Shown: positions 1 through 11,188, counted from the stretch's first letter. The stretch is 64,000 nucleotides of DNA from Xenopus tropicalis (GCF_000004195.4 NC_030679.2:19621212-19685211), one strand, 5' to 3'. Made by a program: numbers and translations. The notes: a model not told the origin generated them from the letters alone.

Positions 1-394
1 CAGTAATGGTATTTTCTATCAAATGTCTTTTTGCCCCTTTCATTTATATTTACTATAGCATAGTGCAGTTTTACGGTATACTTAGGTCCTTATATTAGGT
101 AGTCACACGTTTGCTGTCTTGGGATAGCTTATTTCTTCCCTGAGAGACCCAGATCTGCTTGGCATACAGCTGGGAAGGAAGATAAAACCCTTAGTGAATC
201 ACATTGGCTCAAGCATGAATATACATTTCAGGAACAGCAGTAGGCAAGAAGCTGATTCCTACTTGGGAAAGCATATTCTCATCTACACTATGTAAGAGTG
301 CACCTTTAAGTACAGTAGGATCATGTTGACACATGTGTGCTTAAAATGTCCCCATTATCTGATTGTATACTTGTGCTAAGCTGGCATTGAAAGT

Positions 395-1270
395 TTTATT
401 ATCATACTGAGTGTATTTATTGTGATAATTACAGTAAAGGCAAATTGGTATTAGCCCATAAAAATTCAACTTGGAACTTATAATACAAATATAAGACCGC
501 AAATCTAATATATCAATGTAACCCATAGGCACTGATCACCGGGCACTGCAATATTGAGTGTGATTTGCAGGTGTATCACTGTACTTATATAAGGCATTTA
601 TAGGTACTGTGCAAAGATACACCCATGCATATTGGTACTATATACAGGTACATGGTTTATAGAGGGGTGACCATCAACCATTAGGAAAGCAGTATGTGTA
701 TGCTGTGTACACAATCGGGTACTGATTAGTAATGTATATGGAGCAACATACTCGTATACACAAACACACTCTCTCTCTCTCTCTCTCTCTCTCAATCCTC
801 TGGCCCTACAATTACCCCAATACCATTAAATAATGACAGATTCGGTCAATCATTGCATGTTAAATGTATGTAATTAAACACACAGACTAAAACATTGGTG
901 TTCTGAATGGAAAAAAATAAAATAGCAGGAAAATTGCAAAAGACTTCACTTGATGAAAGTGAGACCTGATCCCTGAGTCACGTTGGTTAATATAATCCAT
1001 GGCAATATATATATATATTTGTATACAGTTCTGGCTCATTGCATGTAGATCCACATCAGATCTATCTCAGTCTTGCAGAAACACGCCAGTCTTATGCGCA
1101 TCCTCCATTTGGCTTTATAAAGTACCTCTAGGTCCTCTTATTGCAGATAAAAAGAAAACATTGCACATAATCACAGATGAATGTCTTCTCCCAACCCAGC
1201 CTGAAGAGTGCTCAGTGACTAGATTTCTTATTGGCAGTGCATTTAGGTTACCCAAGGGCATAGAGAACAA
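395..1270 (-). other. probable hand1 3' UTR
   Basis: This stretch lies downstream of the hand1 stop codon in the direction of transcription and has no coding potential of its own. Reverse-strand AATAAA hexamers occur at 416-421 and 395-400 and are the first good poly(A) signal candidates after the stop, giving a UTR of roughly 0.9 kb. It contains a (GA)n microsatellite on the sense strand at about 769-795. The end point is inferred from the hexamers only. Confidence 0.45.
769..795. repeat. (CT)n/(GA)n microsatellite
   Basis: About 13 uninterrupted CT dinucleotides. It lies inside the inferred hand1 3' UTR, where the transcript would read (GA)n. Short ORFs across it are low-complexity artefacts. 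Confidence 0.9.
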
Positions 1271-1375
1271 TCAGGGGTTTAGTTCCAGGGCCCATACCTG
1301 CTGGGGCCACCCAGTCCGTCCTTTTAATTTCTTCTCTCCTGTAGGTGCCGCACCCCAATATCCTTCAGTTGGTTG
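1271..1375 (-). CDS. hand1: hand1 exon 2 (C-terminal 34 residues and stop)
   Basis: Terminal coding exon of the HAND1 bHLH transcription factor. Read on the minus strand from a CAG acceptor (AG at 1376-1377), it opens with QPTEG and ends [17 protein letters not shown] followed by TGA at 1271-1273. The [15 protein letters not shown] tail is the diagnostic C-terminus of vertebrate HAND1. The exon is 105 nt (34 codons plus stop) and joins exon 1 in phase 0, giving a 194-residue protein, close to the family length of about 195-215. The acceptor tract (TTGTGTTTCTCTATATCCAG) is only moderately pyrimidine-rich. A 128-codon open frame on the plus strand (999-1385) crosses this exon and is an antisense shadow. 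Confidence 0.95.
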   Translation of the reverse strand, partial: QPTEGYWGAAPTGEKKLKGRTGWPQQVWALELNP

Positions 1376-1760
1376 CTGGATATAGAGAAACACAATTCAC
1401 ATTTTTATATGCATCTTGTTGTATATGCGATTGTGCTCCTTAAACTCCAATAACTGAGAGGCAGATGTATAAACATGTGAGTTTAGAGCTAAATATATAT
1501 AAAAATAAATCCCTTAGGAATGAATAGTACGTGGGCGGATTTTTATGTATTTTGCTCTCAACTTAGCCGCTAAGTGCACATATAACCATAAGTACGAAGA
1601 ATAGGGTTACCAAATCATGTAAATATTTTAATGTTGCAAATTGTCAATATTTTTATTAAAATGTTATCACTTAAGGGCCAAATAACTAAAACGTTGAGAT
1701 TTTCTAATTTTTCAGAGATAGCTGTTCCATAATAAAAATCCATCATACATATGGAAATAG

Positions 1761-2078
1761 AGGTATAGGATCTGTTATCCGGAAACCTGTTATCCAGAAA
1801 GTTCCAAATTATAGAAAGGCCATCTCCCATAGACTCCATTATAAGCAAATAATTTTAATTTTTTTTAAATAATTTCCTTTTTCTCTGTAATTATAAAACA
1901 GTATATTTTACTTGATCCCAACTAAGATATAATTAATCCTTAGTGGTGGCAAAACAATCCTATCGGGTTTATTCATTATATAAAAGTAATTTTTTAGCAG
2001 ACTTAAGGTAAAGAGATCCATATAACGGAAATACCTCTTATCCAGAAAACCCCATGTCCCAAACATTCTGGATAATAA
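1761..2078 (-). mobile_element. palindromic MITE, 'ACAGGTATGGGA' family, copy 1
   Basis: Non-autonomous element of about 320 bp. The left end reads AGGTATAGGATCTGTTATCC, the interior has the family words CCCATAGACTCCATT, CTTTTTCTCTGTAAT and ACTTGATCCCAACTAAGATA, and the right end reads ACATTCTGGATAAT. The same ordered words recur at about nine places in this window, in both orientations. No transposase is present, so the superfamily is not assigned. Confidence 0.85.
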
Positions 2079-2290
2079 TAACACATTCTTGTTGATGCTG
2101 ACTGTTATTATTTTTTTCTGTGTTATGCTTTGGTACCCACATTGCATTATATATTATGTATAACTACATACATTGCACCTTAGATCATTTATATTCCAGT
2201 GCTAATATTATACATTATTATCATTATGACCTTTATTTTCTAGGGAAACAGACTGGTATGTTAAGGACTGGTAAAGTTACTGTCCAGTTA

Positions 2291-2928
2291 TTTAAAGGGG
2301 AAAATAGAGTTCTAAACAACTTTTCAGTGTATACTAACATATAAGTTTAATGATTTTAACACTATTTGTAACTATATATATATACTATTTGCTGCTGAAA
2401 CCAATTGGGTTCTTCAGTTTAGATTTTTAAAACAATGCAGCAAGGTCTGTTAATCAGCTGGCTTCTGTCTGCTTCTGCCGGCTTCTGTCAGGAGTCAGTA
2501 CGGCAGGCAACATAAACAGCCAGGCAAGGGGGATGTTGTTAGTCCCCCCCTTCCCAGTGGTTCTAGTCACTTACAAGCTTACAAGACTGGTGCACCCCCT
2601 TTTTTTTTGGAAAATACACAAGTGCAGGTTTGAGAAGCACCGTGCCACCATTTTGTTTTGTTCTCTCAGGTGTCCCCTGTGCCAATTCTAGGAGTGGCGC
2701 ATTCGCAGTACAGAAATTTCAGAAAAAGTTCCGTTCTGTGCATTTGCTCAGTTGAGCCTGAAGGGAGATGTCTGAAAGACGGGAAGAATATGGTGCAGTG
2801 GTCAGCAAACAGCACCATGCCCTGGTAATTTTGAAACAACTTGGCACCCCAAGTGATTTTTAAAGGATACAGGAAAGGACATATTTTTTCTATGCAAAAA
2901 ACTGTTTTTGGATGGCTATTCCCTTAAA
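2291..2928. mobile_element. possible T2-like element with TTAA ends
   Basis: The left end begins TTAAAGGGGAAAATAG and the right side ends near CTATTCCCTTAA, an imperfect inverted pair with TTAA at both sides. This fits TTAA-targeted T2/Kolobok-like MITEs common in Xenopus. The interior was not matched to another copy in the window, so the call is tentative. Confidence 0.3.
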
Positions 2929-3250
2929 GTTCACTTAAAAATTATGGTTTAAATCTCTCTCTCTCTCTCCATCTTACTATATGTGTTTCTGTGTCTGTCT
3001 GAAACACCAAATGGCTGAGATTAGCTAAAGTTCCATATTTCTTCATCTTTAAGATTTGAATGTTTCTTATTAATACAGAAATATCCACTGAGTGACTAAA
3101 AAATGTACCAGTGCTAATAACACATATTATAAATATTATTAAGACTAGAATTTAAATGACAAGCACCTGTAATACATAATGGGATAACAATGGGTTTTTT
3201 TAGAGTAAGCTCTAATGAGCAGGGTCATCTTTACCCGTTGTATCAATCAG

Positions 3251-3576
3251 TACGGGTATGGGACCTGTTATCCAGAATGCTCAGGACCTGGGGGTTTCTG
3301 GATAAGGGATCTTTCCATAATTTGGATCTCCATAAGTCTGCTAAAAATCATTTAAATATTGAATAAACCCAATAGGTTTGTTTTGTCTCCAATTAGGATT
3401 AATTATATCTTAGTTGGGATCAAGTACAAGGTACTGTTTTATTATTACAGAGAAAAAATAAATCATTTTTAAAAATTAGAATTATTTGCTTATAATGGAG
3501 TCTATGGGAGATGGGCTTTCTGTTATTTGGAACTTTCTGGATAATGGGTTTCTAGATAAGGGATCCCATATCAGTA
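3251..3576 (+). mobile_element. palindromic MITE, 'ACAGGTATGGGA' family, copy 2
   Basis: Full-length copy of 326 bp. It opens with GGGTATGGGACCTGTTATCC and closes with GATAAGGGATCCCATATC, with the standard interior (TTAGTTGGGATCAAGTACAA, TTATTATTACAGAGAAAAA, AATGGAGTCTATGGGAGATG). It lies head-to-tail with copy 3. Confidence 0.9.
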
Positions 3577-3580
3577 TTAG

Positions 3581-3792
3581 TACAGGTATGAGACCCATTA
3601 TCCAGAATGCTTGGGACCTGGGGTTTTCTGGATAAGGGGTCTTTCTGTAATTTGGATCCTCTACCTTGTCTATTAAAAAAAAATATTTAAATAGTAATTC
3701 AACCCAATAGGACTGTTCTGCCTCCAATAAGGATTAATTATATCTTAGTTGGGATCAAGTACAAGGTTCTGTCTTATTATTACAGAGAAAAC
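3581..3792 (+). mobile_element. palindromic MITE, 'ACAGGTATGGGA' family, copy 3 (truncated)
   Basis: Starts ACAGGTATGAGACCCATTAT five bases after copy 2 ends and follows the family consensus to ATTATTACAGAGAAAA, then breaks off at a (TA)n tract near 3800. The distal third is missing. Confidence 0.85.
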
Positions 3793-4144
3793 GGAGAGAT
3801 ATATATATATACCCTTCTATAGTGATGGCTATATTGGAGCTTTATAAAATTCTTGTTAATAATAATTGTATACCGACAGCTCTAACAATATTGCTTGGTT
3901 TGTAAGGCTCTAGGGTTATAATCCCACTTTTGGAGGTAATTTGCTCTCCAGAACAAATAATAAATGTTATGAATAATCTATATGAAACCTACTGATAATA
4001 TTTACTGATGGCTTTTATTGAATAAACTCATTCCTCATTCCAAAGATTGGTAAAAGATTTGTGACAATGACTGCTTTTGTATTGTGTGCAATTGTCTGAT
4101 ATCTCTATCTTTCTCTCTAGAGAGAGGGGTATCTCGCAAACCAC

Positions 4145-4408
4145 TCAGGGTACTGGCACACGAGGCAGCTGATCTCCTGCACATGTTTTTCTACCAGTAA
4201 CAATGTAAAACGCCAAAGGGAAAACATATGCAGAGCTTCATTTTTCCCAAGTCACCTCGCGAGAAAAATTTGGCCAACTTGGGAAGTATAAAGCGCGGCA
4301 TATGTTTTCCCACCAGTGATTTACATTATTGTCATTGGGAAAGCATTTGCAGGAGATAAGTTGCCGCTGTAATGAGGATTTATCGCAAGTGACTTGTCCG
4401 TGCCCTAA
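4145..4408. mobile_element. inverted-repeat MITE related to the 'GGGCTCTGGCACAC' family
   Basis: The left end has CAGGGTACTGGCACACGAGG and the right end GACTTGTCCGTGCCCTAAAC, a diverged inverted pair. Internally GCATATGTTTTCCCACCAGTG mirrors ACTGGTAGAAAAACATGTGC. It resembles better-preserved elements at 46.3-46.7 and 63.6-63.9 kb. Confidence 0.5.
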
Positions 4409-5639
4409 ACTTCTGTGTTATTAATATTGCTTGAGGAGCTAAACAGTGTAACCACCTCTAAAACTGACATTATCACTCTTATTAAATTAAAATAAATAGG
4501 TTTTTTTTTATATCAAAACAGTGTAATTTCAGGTTTTATTAATAGGGGAATAAAAATTCCTATTAATGTCTCCAGTTCAATAAAAATTCAGGTTTTTGAT
4601 GATACTTTTTGGAACCCACCATACCAGTAATTACAAATTCTTATTATTATATAAGTATTATTACCACTAAAAATCAAAGAATGTTAATATCTTATTTTAA
4701 ATGAATAAATATGAGCAAATACTGCTTGTAGTAAATGAGGTTGTAAAAGTCTTAAAAAAGAGGAAATATTGACTCATTTCTTAAATATCATGGGCAATTT
4801 TGATGAGCTAGTCCTTGTCATCCAGTAATATATATTAACTTATTGTGAGATTGATACCTGCTAGAATTGAACCTGACAGGCATCCACACATGGAAAATTT
4901 ATTTTTGTTGTTGAAGAAAATAGAGAATGATAACCATTACAGGTAATCAGCCAAATTCTTGGGATTATTACTAAATATTAACAAAGTATATGGTTTTTAT
5001 TTAGTTATCCCCTTACTTACAATTCTTCCTGTTTCTATGTGTTTCTTGTTGCAGCTGTTGTCCAGATATAAAGGCAGGAATACCTTATGCAAACAAAGCA
5101 TCTTAGGTGCCAGTCATTTTCCTTTCTAGGGACATTATCGCAACAAGAATTCATAGCAATGGACCAAGGGCATTCTTTTGCCTGAGATAACCCTTCCTGT
5201 ATGAAAGCATACATTTTTGGGCCAATTTCCACTCCCCGTAGCTGCACTCAGGGCCATATGGTGCCTGTCATATAGGAGCAGATCCCCTTCTCTCTACCTA
5301 CCTTCAAAATGCTAGCAGAGAGAAGTAGACGTACGCTGAGCCCTAAAATATATCTGAAGGGCATGTTAACCCAAAAAAATATTTTTTGCCTATTAAAAGA
5401 AAACATAATTCTAAGCAAGTTTGCAAAATACATTCATTACAAAATTGTAATGGTTTATTTTGTATATATAATTGCTATTAGAAGCAGTGTTTGCCCTTTT
5501 CTATTCTCTGCCCTGGTGGCTTTGACTTTTAAAACAATGAAACACAAGCTAGGAGAATGACCGACCTGCCTTGCTGGAGGAGACTAGCTTTTAAAGTATA
5601 TGGTTTATGTATGTGAGTGTATAGATTGGTAAGTATAGG

Positions 5640-5722
5640 TTGTGTGTGCTGGGTTTACTTGGAAGGGTTGAACTTGATGGACTCTGGTCTTTTTTAAACC
5701 CTATGTAACTATGTAACTTTAT
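5640..5722 (+). mobile_element. CR1-like LINE 3'-end fragment
   Basis: Contains GGTTGAACTTGATGGACTC followed by CTTTTTTAAACCCTATGTAA and a short (CTATGTAA)n tail. This is the 3' terminus that also ends the CR1 copies near 16.0, 24.9 and 50.4 kb. Only the last 80 bp or so are present, typical of extreme 5' truncation. Confidence 0.75.
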
Positions 5723-5920
5723 TGGAAAGTTGCTTTATTATATTTATTATAATTATGTTTTCTTTTATTAGGGGGGAATGATATGTTCTTTAATTTCACT
5801 GTGCTAACCTAGGATTCATCTGCTTTACTGATAATTAAAATCTATACAGAAAGCATTATTTCAGCTGGGCAATGTTCCCTGGCAAACACTGGATAAAGTG
5901 TAGAGCTCTAACTTTAATGT

Positions 5921-6265
5921 TAAAGGGGTGTTAACCTAGAAATAAAATGATGCCTAATAACGAGAAACTTTTCAATATATGTAGTACAAATTTTCAGTGG
6001 TTTCCAAGTTGCATTTTGCCTGCCTTAGGTGATTGCAGGCGTCTGAATAAGTACAGTTCCATAGGGAAGAACCGGCTGCATTTTGTTCTGGGCTCCAGCT
6101 ATTGGGAGAGATCTGAGGCAGGAGAATGCAGGGCTAAATGTCTATATAAAAGAGTGTAATTCTTTTCATTGGGTATTCTGTAACATATTCATTGTGACTG
6201 TGAGCAGTTACAAAAGGAAAATAACTGTCCCCTATCAATTTATTGTGGCTGGGTGCTCAGTCTGA
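5921..6265 (+). mobile_element. possible T2-like MITE fragment
   Basis: Begins TTAAAGGGGTGTTAACCTAG, a TTAAAGG-type terminus. A matching right end was not found, so the boundary is approximate and the interior is unassigned. Short ORFs in this interval are not supported as genes. Confidence 0.3.
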
Positions 6266-7094
6266 GCTGCTCCATTTAGCACTCCGGCGCTTTATTCTGC
6301 AGGAGATATTCATATCTACGGCAACTAACATTTCCTAAATATGTTGCAAATGGGACCTATCGCTGAATTCTTTCAGGGGTATTTAGGGGAGAATTTAGAG
6401 ATGAGATCTCTCACTTGGATTTTACTTTTTTTAACAGTAACAAACTGTGACTCGGTGGTGAATTACAGGGGTTGCCCTGCAGTATGTCCGAAAAACTTAA
6501 TACATTGCCAAAGTCCTATTATTAATTGTCCAACCAGTTTGTGTGTGCGGGTGTTTATATTTATATATATTTACAGAGAGAGCGATTAAAGCATATCACA
6601 TACACATTTTATATATATATATATTTAAAGCCTATCTACATATACAGTGTAGTGTGTGCACTCAAATTTAAATGCTACTTAAATTTTAGAATTAGCTCTT
6701 TTCCCACAGAACAGTTGTATATTTTATACAGTCTGCAGAGTACTTCTTGCTGCCAGTCCTATCCGTGTGTGTTAGTTCAGCTGTAGTTCATCACACTTTC
6801 ATCATTAACCGAATATGCCTTAATAACATTAGAATTGCTTGACAGATAACTTTAATTAAAATGTCTCATATTTTAGCTTCTTTTTTGCCTATTTAGAAAC
6901 TGAACATAAAACTAGATCTATATTATAATGTACAAAAATAGATAATTTGATGGTATTTATTTACAAAATGTATCTTATGACAGATGTATTGTGCACATTT
7001 ATTTTCATTTAAGATAGTAATACAGAGTTACTGTATTAAATGGTGAAATATATTTTATATATATAAATATATATATGTATATAAATGTACACAT

Positions 7095-7099
<5 letters not shown>

Positions 7100-7141
<42 letters not shown>
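7100..7141. repeat. (TA)n microsatellite
   Basis: About 20 uninterrupted TA units, next to a foldback element carrying the CACTCACAGG end word. One of several long (TA)n tracts in the window. Confidence 0.9.
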
Positions 7142-7252
7142 CATAATAAGGGAAGGGCACACACCAAAAAATCAATAAATTGCCTAGGTGCTGGGTAACA
7201 AAATAAACCATATAAGTTAAAGAGGAATCAGCACTCACAGGTTTTTAAAAAT

Positions 7253-7432
7253 TCTTTAATGTGCAATATCAACATTCCAGTCACAACTTGGGACCTTTTT
7301 CAAGATGCCTCGTATAATCCAAACCACCACTAAATACCCTGTGGGTAGGGGTTTGGATTATATGAGGCATCTTGAAAAAGGTCCCAAGATGTGACTGAAA
7401 TGAAATGTTGATATTGCACATTAAAACAAAAT
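7253..7432. repeat. (TA)n-linked foldback element A
   Basis: Inverted repeat. TTTAATGTGCAATATCAACA on the left is mirrored by TGTTGATATTGCACATTAAA on the right, and GGGACCTTTTTCAAGATGCC by its complement, around a short centre that includes CCTGTGGGTAGG. It is preceded by CAGCACTCACAGG and followed by CCTGTGAGCGCT, the end words shared with foldbacks at 20-21 and 58.7 kb. (TA)n tracts lie on both sides. Confidence 0.8.
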
Positions 7433-7789
7433 CGTTTTTTTAATTTCTTTCCCTAAGTCCTGTGAGCGCTGAGTCCTCTGTTACTTTATATATATATATA
7501 TACTGCTTTTTTTTATCTTCTGACGAAGGTCCCTGTAAGAGATTGAAACGTTGAGGTTTGCAATGTTCCTTTTCAAATAAAAATTTTTTTTATACATATG
7601 ATTAAAATCCTGTGAGTGCTACACTACTTTTGCTCTATTTCGTTCTAATTGCTCTTGCACCCAGGTCTAAACACTGTTAGTGTAGTGCACCATTTTCCTT
7701 ATATATATATATATATAGGTTTTTTTTTTACCCATACTTTCATGCAATACTGAGACAATTGGTTGAGCAGTTTGGCAGCCCCTACTTAC

Positions 7790-8269
7790 CGGTTCCCTTC
7801 TCCTCTTGCCATCCACCTTTTTGAGTTCAGCTTTGAAGCCCTCTGTGCCCCCCGGCTCACTGTCCTTAGCCAACACATCCATCAAGTAGCCAATGTAGCT
7901 GGTGGCTAGTCTTAGGGTCTTGATTTTGGAGAGCTTAGTATCAGCTGGCACGTTGGGGATGCACTCTCTCAGTTCAGCAAAGGCACTATTGATGCTTTCT
8001 GTCCTTCTCCTTTCTTTCTTGGGGGGAGCCCCTTTCCTCCTCCCCAACTTTCCCCCCAGAGTCTCCATGCGGCCGGGTGTCTGGGAAGGTCCCACCACCG
8101 CTCCGTACTCAGGGCTATAGGGGGGCTGTGCTGGGAAGTCAGGTGACACCTCTCCTGGGTTAAGCACCCATCCCTGGAAGTAAGGTCTCTCCTGGTGGCA
8201 CCTGGAGCCAGGCGAGAAGATAAAGGGATCTGGCATCATGTGGTGCTGGTAGCTCCCAATGAGGTTCAT
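7790..8269 (-). CDS. hand1: hand1 exon 1 (residues 1-160, complete bHLH domain)
   Basis: Encodes the first 160 residues of HAND1, a Twist-subfamily bHLH factor that binds E-box DNA as a dimer with E-proteins and acts in heart, lateral mesoderm and extra-embryonic development in vertebrates. The N-terminus [16 protein letters not shown] and [11 protein letters not shown] are family signatures. The basic region is residues 77-92 ([13 protein letters not shown]), helix 1 about 92-105, the loop NVPADTKLS 106-114, and helix 2 about 114-135 ([18 protein letters not shown]). Thr90 and Ser92 match the helix-1 phospho-sites known in mouse Hand1. Only two of the N-terminal histidines that are numerous in mammals remain. 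The start at 8269 fits MNLIGSY and a good context (ACCATGA); another in-frame ATG lies 9 nt upstream at 8278. The exon ends at the GTAAGT donor (GT at 7788-7789); reading on gives a false 209-codon frame. Confidence 0.97.
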
Positions 8270-8700
8270 GGTCTGCATAAGTTTCCACAGCTCCACTAAA
8301 ACAACTCAGCTTCTGGCACCTCCTCAGTGGGAAGCCATTAGCTCTGGCATCAGAACATCCTTAGATACACTGCAGACACTCCTCAGGGAAGCGGCCAAGC
8401 AGGGGAATGATCTAGTCCAGTATCCAGCTGCTTACAAGCCAAGATATGTAGATACAGGCTTATACAGGATCAAGGAAAATCAGCTGTAAAACAACAAGCT
8501 TCATCCAGGCTGAGTCTGTGCTGCGCTAGGCAGTTTAACCCTTCTGCACCCTATAGAGCACTTTATATAGATCTCCAAGTCTGATGTAAGACAGCTGGGA
8601 GAGCCAATGGGAGGGAGGAGAGGAGAGGGTTGGCCCAAATAAACAGCCCTAATTACCTGGATCTCTGATTACACTTTGGGTAACTTCGTTTTTCAACCTG
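8270..8700 (-). promoter_or_regulatory. hand1: hand1 5' UTR and proximal promoter
   Basis: On the minus strand a TATATAAAG box lies at 8561-8569, about 290 bp upstream of the ATG, predicting a start site near 8535. Upstream are an E-box CAGCTG (8592-8597), an ATTGG/CCAAT pair (8604-8608), a TAAACA Fox-type word and a TAATTA homeodomain core (about 8640-8656), and a GGATAA GATA-type word near 8705. The positions are read directly. Their use is inferred from their compact arrangement at the right distance from the gene. Confidence 0.7.
8561..8569 (-). promoter_or_regulatory. hand1: hand1 TATA box
   Basis: TATATAAAG on the minus strand is a strong TATA match. It sits upstream of the only nearby gene and in its orientation, with CCAAT and E-box words 25-45 bp further upstream. 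Confidence 0.7.
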
Positions 8701-8709
8701 TTTATCCCA

Positions 8710-9018
8710 CATTGCTAGAGACTGCTTTAAGAGAGCTAGATTTTTATTTTTTTCTTATTTTTTTTTAAACAAAGGAAAATGTATATTTTTTTTTTATATT
8801 TCTGTTTATAAAGGAAGGGTGCAAGTGGAAGCTGGTAAGAGAAACCCTTTGATTTGTTGCCAAACACACACATATTCATAAATACTGCATTTGTAATATA
8901 AGTTTATGCTAAAACAATATTACATATTTCCTATATGTTGTTTAAGGAAAGTAGCCAGAACGCTTTTTATACAGTATTAATATGTGTATGTATTTTTATT
9001 GTGTGTGAATGCTTGCTA

Positions 9019-9053
<35 letters not shown>

Positions 9054-10680
9054 AAACGTACATTTCTGTATAAAGATCACAGTTTTATATATGTATACAC
9101 GAATTGTTTTTACCTAGTCTCCTCTCTACAGACTGAGTAGAATTGTCAAAACTTACGGATAAACTAAATATAAGTTTCTGTATTGCTTTTTCATTTTTCC
9201 CCCAATAATTCTGTTATTGTTATTTTTTCCAATCTGATGAAGCATGTATTTCTATAACACGCGCGCACATACATGACATTTTGTTCACGTCTCAGATTTA
9301 AAAAAGAATGAATTTTTGTGGGGAACCAATTCTGCATATTTGCATTAATTATATAATGGCAAATTAACATAGATCTGGAATGAATATATACACATAACAT
9401 TTTTTAAACAATAATACAAATGAAGATGCACTGTGAATTTTAGAAAAAAATTTTACATATAAAGAGATAATGTAATTTTTGTTTGTTTCTAATTACTAAT
9501 AGCTTGCACAAATGTTACCTAGAATTGTAAATCCATATCACATTGTAGTATAAATTCATTATTTGTTTATATATTTTTTTGAGGTTCTAATTGTTGCTAT
9601 GAGAATAAAATGACTTCAAATAAACTTTGCTTATTTTGCTCAGCTTAGTGTCCCTTTCATACCCCTTGCTCCCATGGACAGGACTTTCAGCAATATTGGG
9701 CACCTTAAATCTTTCCAATTTGGCCAGAATAAAAATAATATTTAGAAGCTCTTGTCAGATCTTGTTCTTGCATGGTATAAATTGTCTCATTTTCCATGTG
9801 TGACCCCTGCTCTGATATACAGTAATATGCCCTGCTAGCCTGCAGCTATACACACCGATATTAAATCACAGGATTTCTTTAGAACACTAAAACCAACCCA
9901 AAGAAACTGTTAGAATAACACACTTCAAATTAAGTGTATGTGTATAAACAAGTGTAATACATTTTCACAAGACATGGCAATGTAACAATATTCGTATAAC
10001 AAAGTATGGGCTAAAAAAATGTACCATGGTTAATCCCAGAACCCTGGATATCCATTCCAGTACAATAAAAGGCATCATTATTCCTTATAATTATAATTTA
10101 ATTACCAAACAGCAACTGCAGTGCTCCTCAATACTCTCTGTGCTATGAATAATATATAACTATATAATATAATAATATACAATATACAGTATATGTATAC
10201 ATGTACCTGATGAATTAATATATATATTGTGTTAATAAAAAAGGAAATGTAAACGTAATCTGATTTATTCAGTTTTGAATAGGAAGAAATGCAAGAAAAG
10301 CAATGGATAATTAGGAGGGTGGCTGTAAATTAGTGGGTAATGTAAGGGTAGTTTGTTTCCTATTATTACAGTATTAAACGGTTTTAACATTATATATATT
10401 TTTATTTTATACATATATATATATATATTTTTTTTTTTTTTTCAACTTCTTAACTCACAGGGTGTCTCAGCAATATTTCCTATTTTAAAATATATAATGT
10501 CTATATATATTGCCCAATGTGTGCTGCCTCTATACTTGTTATTTTATAGCTGATATCCCCGGTACAGCGCTGCTTGCCTAAATACAAATGCATTTGTTTC
10601 ATGCTGTCTCCATAAACAGGGCGGTTGGAATACAAACAGACACACATGTCAGACAGACAGACACACACATATATATATGT
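8710..10680. other. hand1 upstream, AT-rich, no gene seen
   Basis: Poly-T/A tracts and (TA)n microsatellites (9023-9050, about 10400-10440) dominate. Short ORFs here are low-complexity. I recognise no repeat family or exon. Confidence 0.6.
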
Positions 10681-10689
10681 ATATGAAAG

Positions 10690-11060
10690 TCTGTACCCTG
10701 CGTTTTGGAACAAATGCCCACCGAATAAGCTCTTTGTAACTGGGGAGATATCAGATCCAGCACAGCGCCGTTTCACACACACAAATGCACCATTTTCCCA
10801 GTTCAGCGCTGTAATTTGCACAGGTATCTGGGGACTTATCAGCCTTTTTCTCTCTTGGACAGATATGAAAGGAGCAGAAGGGACAAGGCAAAGCCAATAA
10901 TAAACAAGTGATAAGATAACCCTGAAGATCAGACAGAGAGATCCTTTATTTTGCTCCCTGTGACCATAAGTGCACAGACCTGGTTGTTCCTTCATATCTC
11001 TCCCACTTGGCTGTAATGTGCGCAAATAACCTTCTGGCATATACAGAATTAAACAAATGT
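10690..11060. promoter_or_regulatory. candidate hand1 upstream regulatory island with GATA sites
   Basis: About 2.5 kb upstream of the hand1 promoter. Unlike its surroundings this stretch is not low-complexity and matches no repeat seen elsewhere in the window. It holds an overlapping pair GATAAGATAA at 10910-10919, a CTTATC word near 10836, TAAACA near 10901 and CCAATAATAAACAAG. GATA factors are established regulators of cardiac genes, so a hand1 enhancer is plausible. Unproven without alignment. Confidence 0.35.
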
Positions 11061-11188
11061 CCCTATCTATTTTCTATTGATTTTACAGTATTCAGTGGTC
11101 CACAACACTCAAGGTCCCCCAGAAAAGTGGGAAAGAACTCTGTCTCTTTCTCTTAGATACCCCTAGAAGTCCAGTATAAAGCCAAAAC

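Larger units (their letters stand above)
1376..7789 (-). other. hand1: hand1 intron 1 (about 6.4 kb, repeat-rich)
   Basis: Bounded by a GTAAGT donor (GT at 7788-7789) and a CAG acceptor (AG at 1376-1377), phase 0. It holds at least three copies of the palindromic ACAGGTATGGGA-type MITE (1761-3792), a GGGCTCTGGCACAC-like element (4145-4408), a CR1 3' tail (5640-5722), a T2-like terminus near 5921, several (TA)n tracts and a (TA)n-linked foldback (7253-7432). Repeats therefore make up much of its length. I see no additional coding exon inside it. Confidence 0.85.

Noticed and set aside
999..1385. 128-codon plus-strand ORF
   Set aside because: It is antisense to hand1 exon 2 and its flanking intron/UTR, and its peptide ([11 protein letters not shown]) is the mirror of the conserved C-terminus. 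The acceptor-like CTCTCCTGTAG on the plus strand is coincidental.
7902..8120. 72-codon plus-strand ORF inside hand1 exon 1
   Set aside because: Antisense shadow of the bHLH coding exon with no domain.
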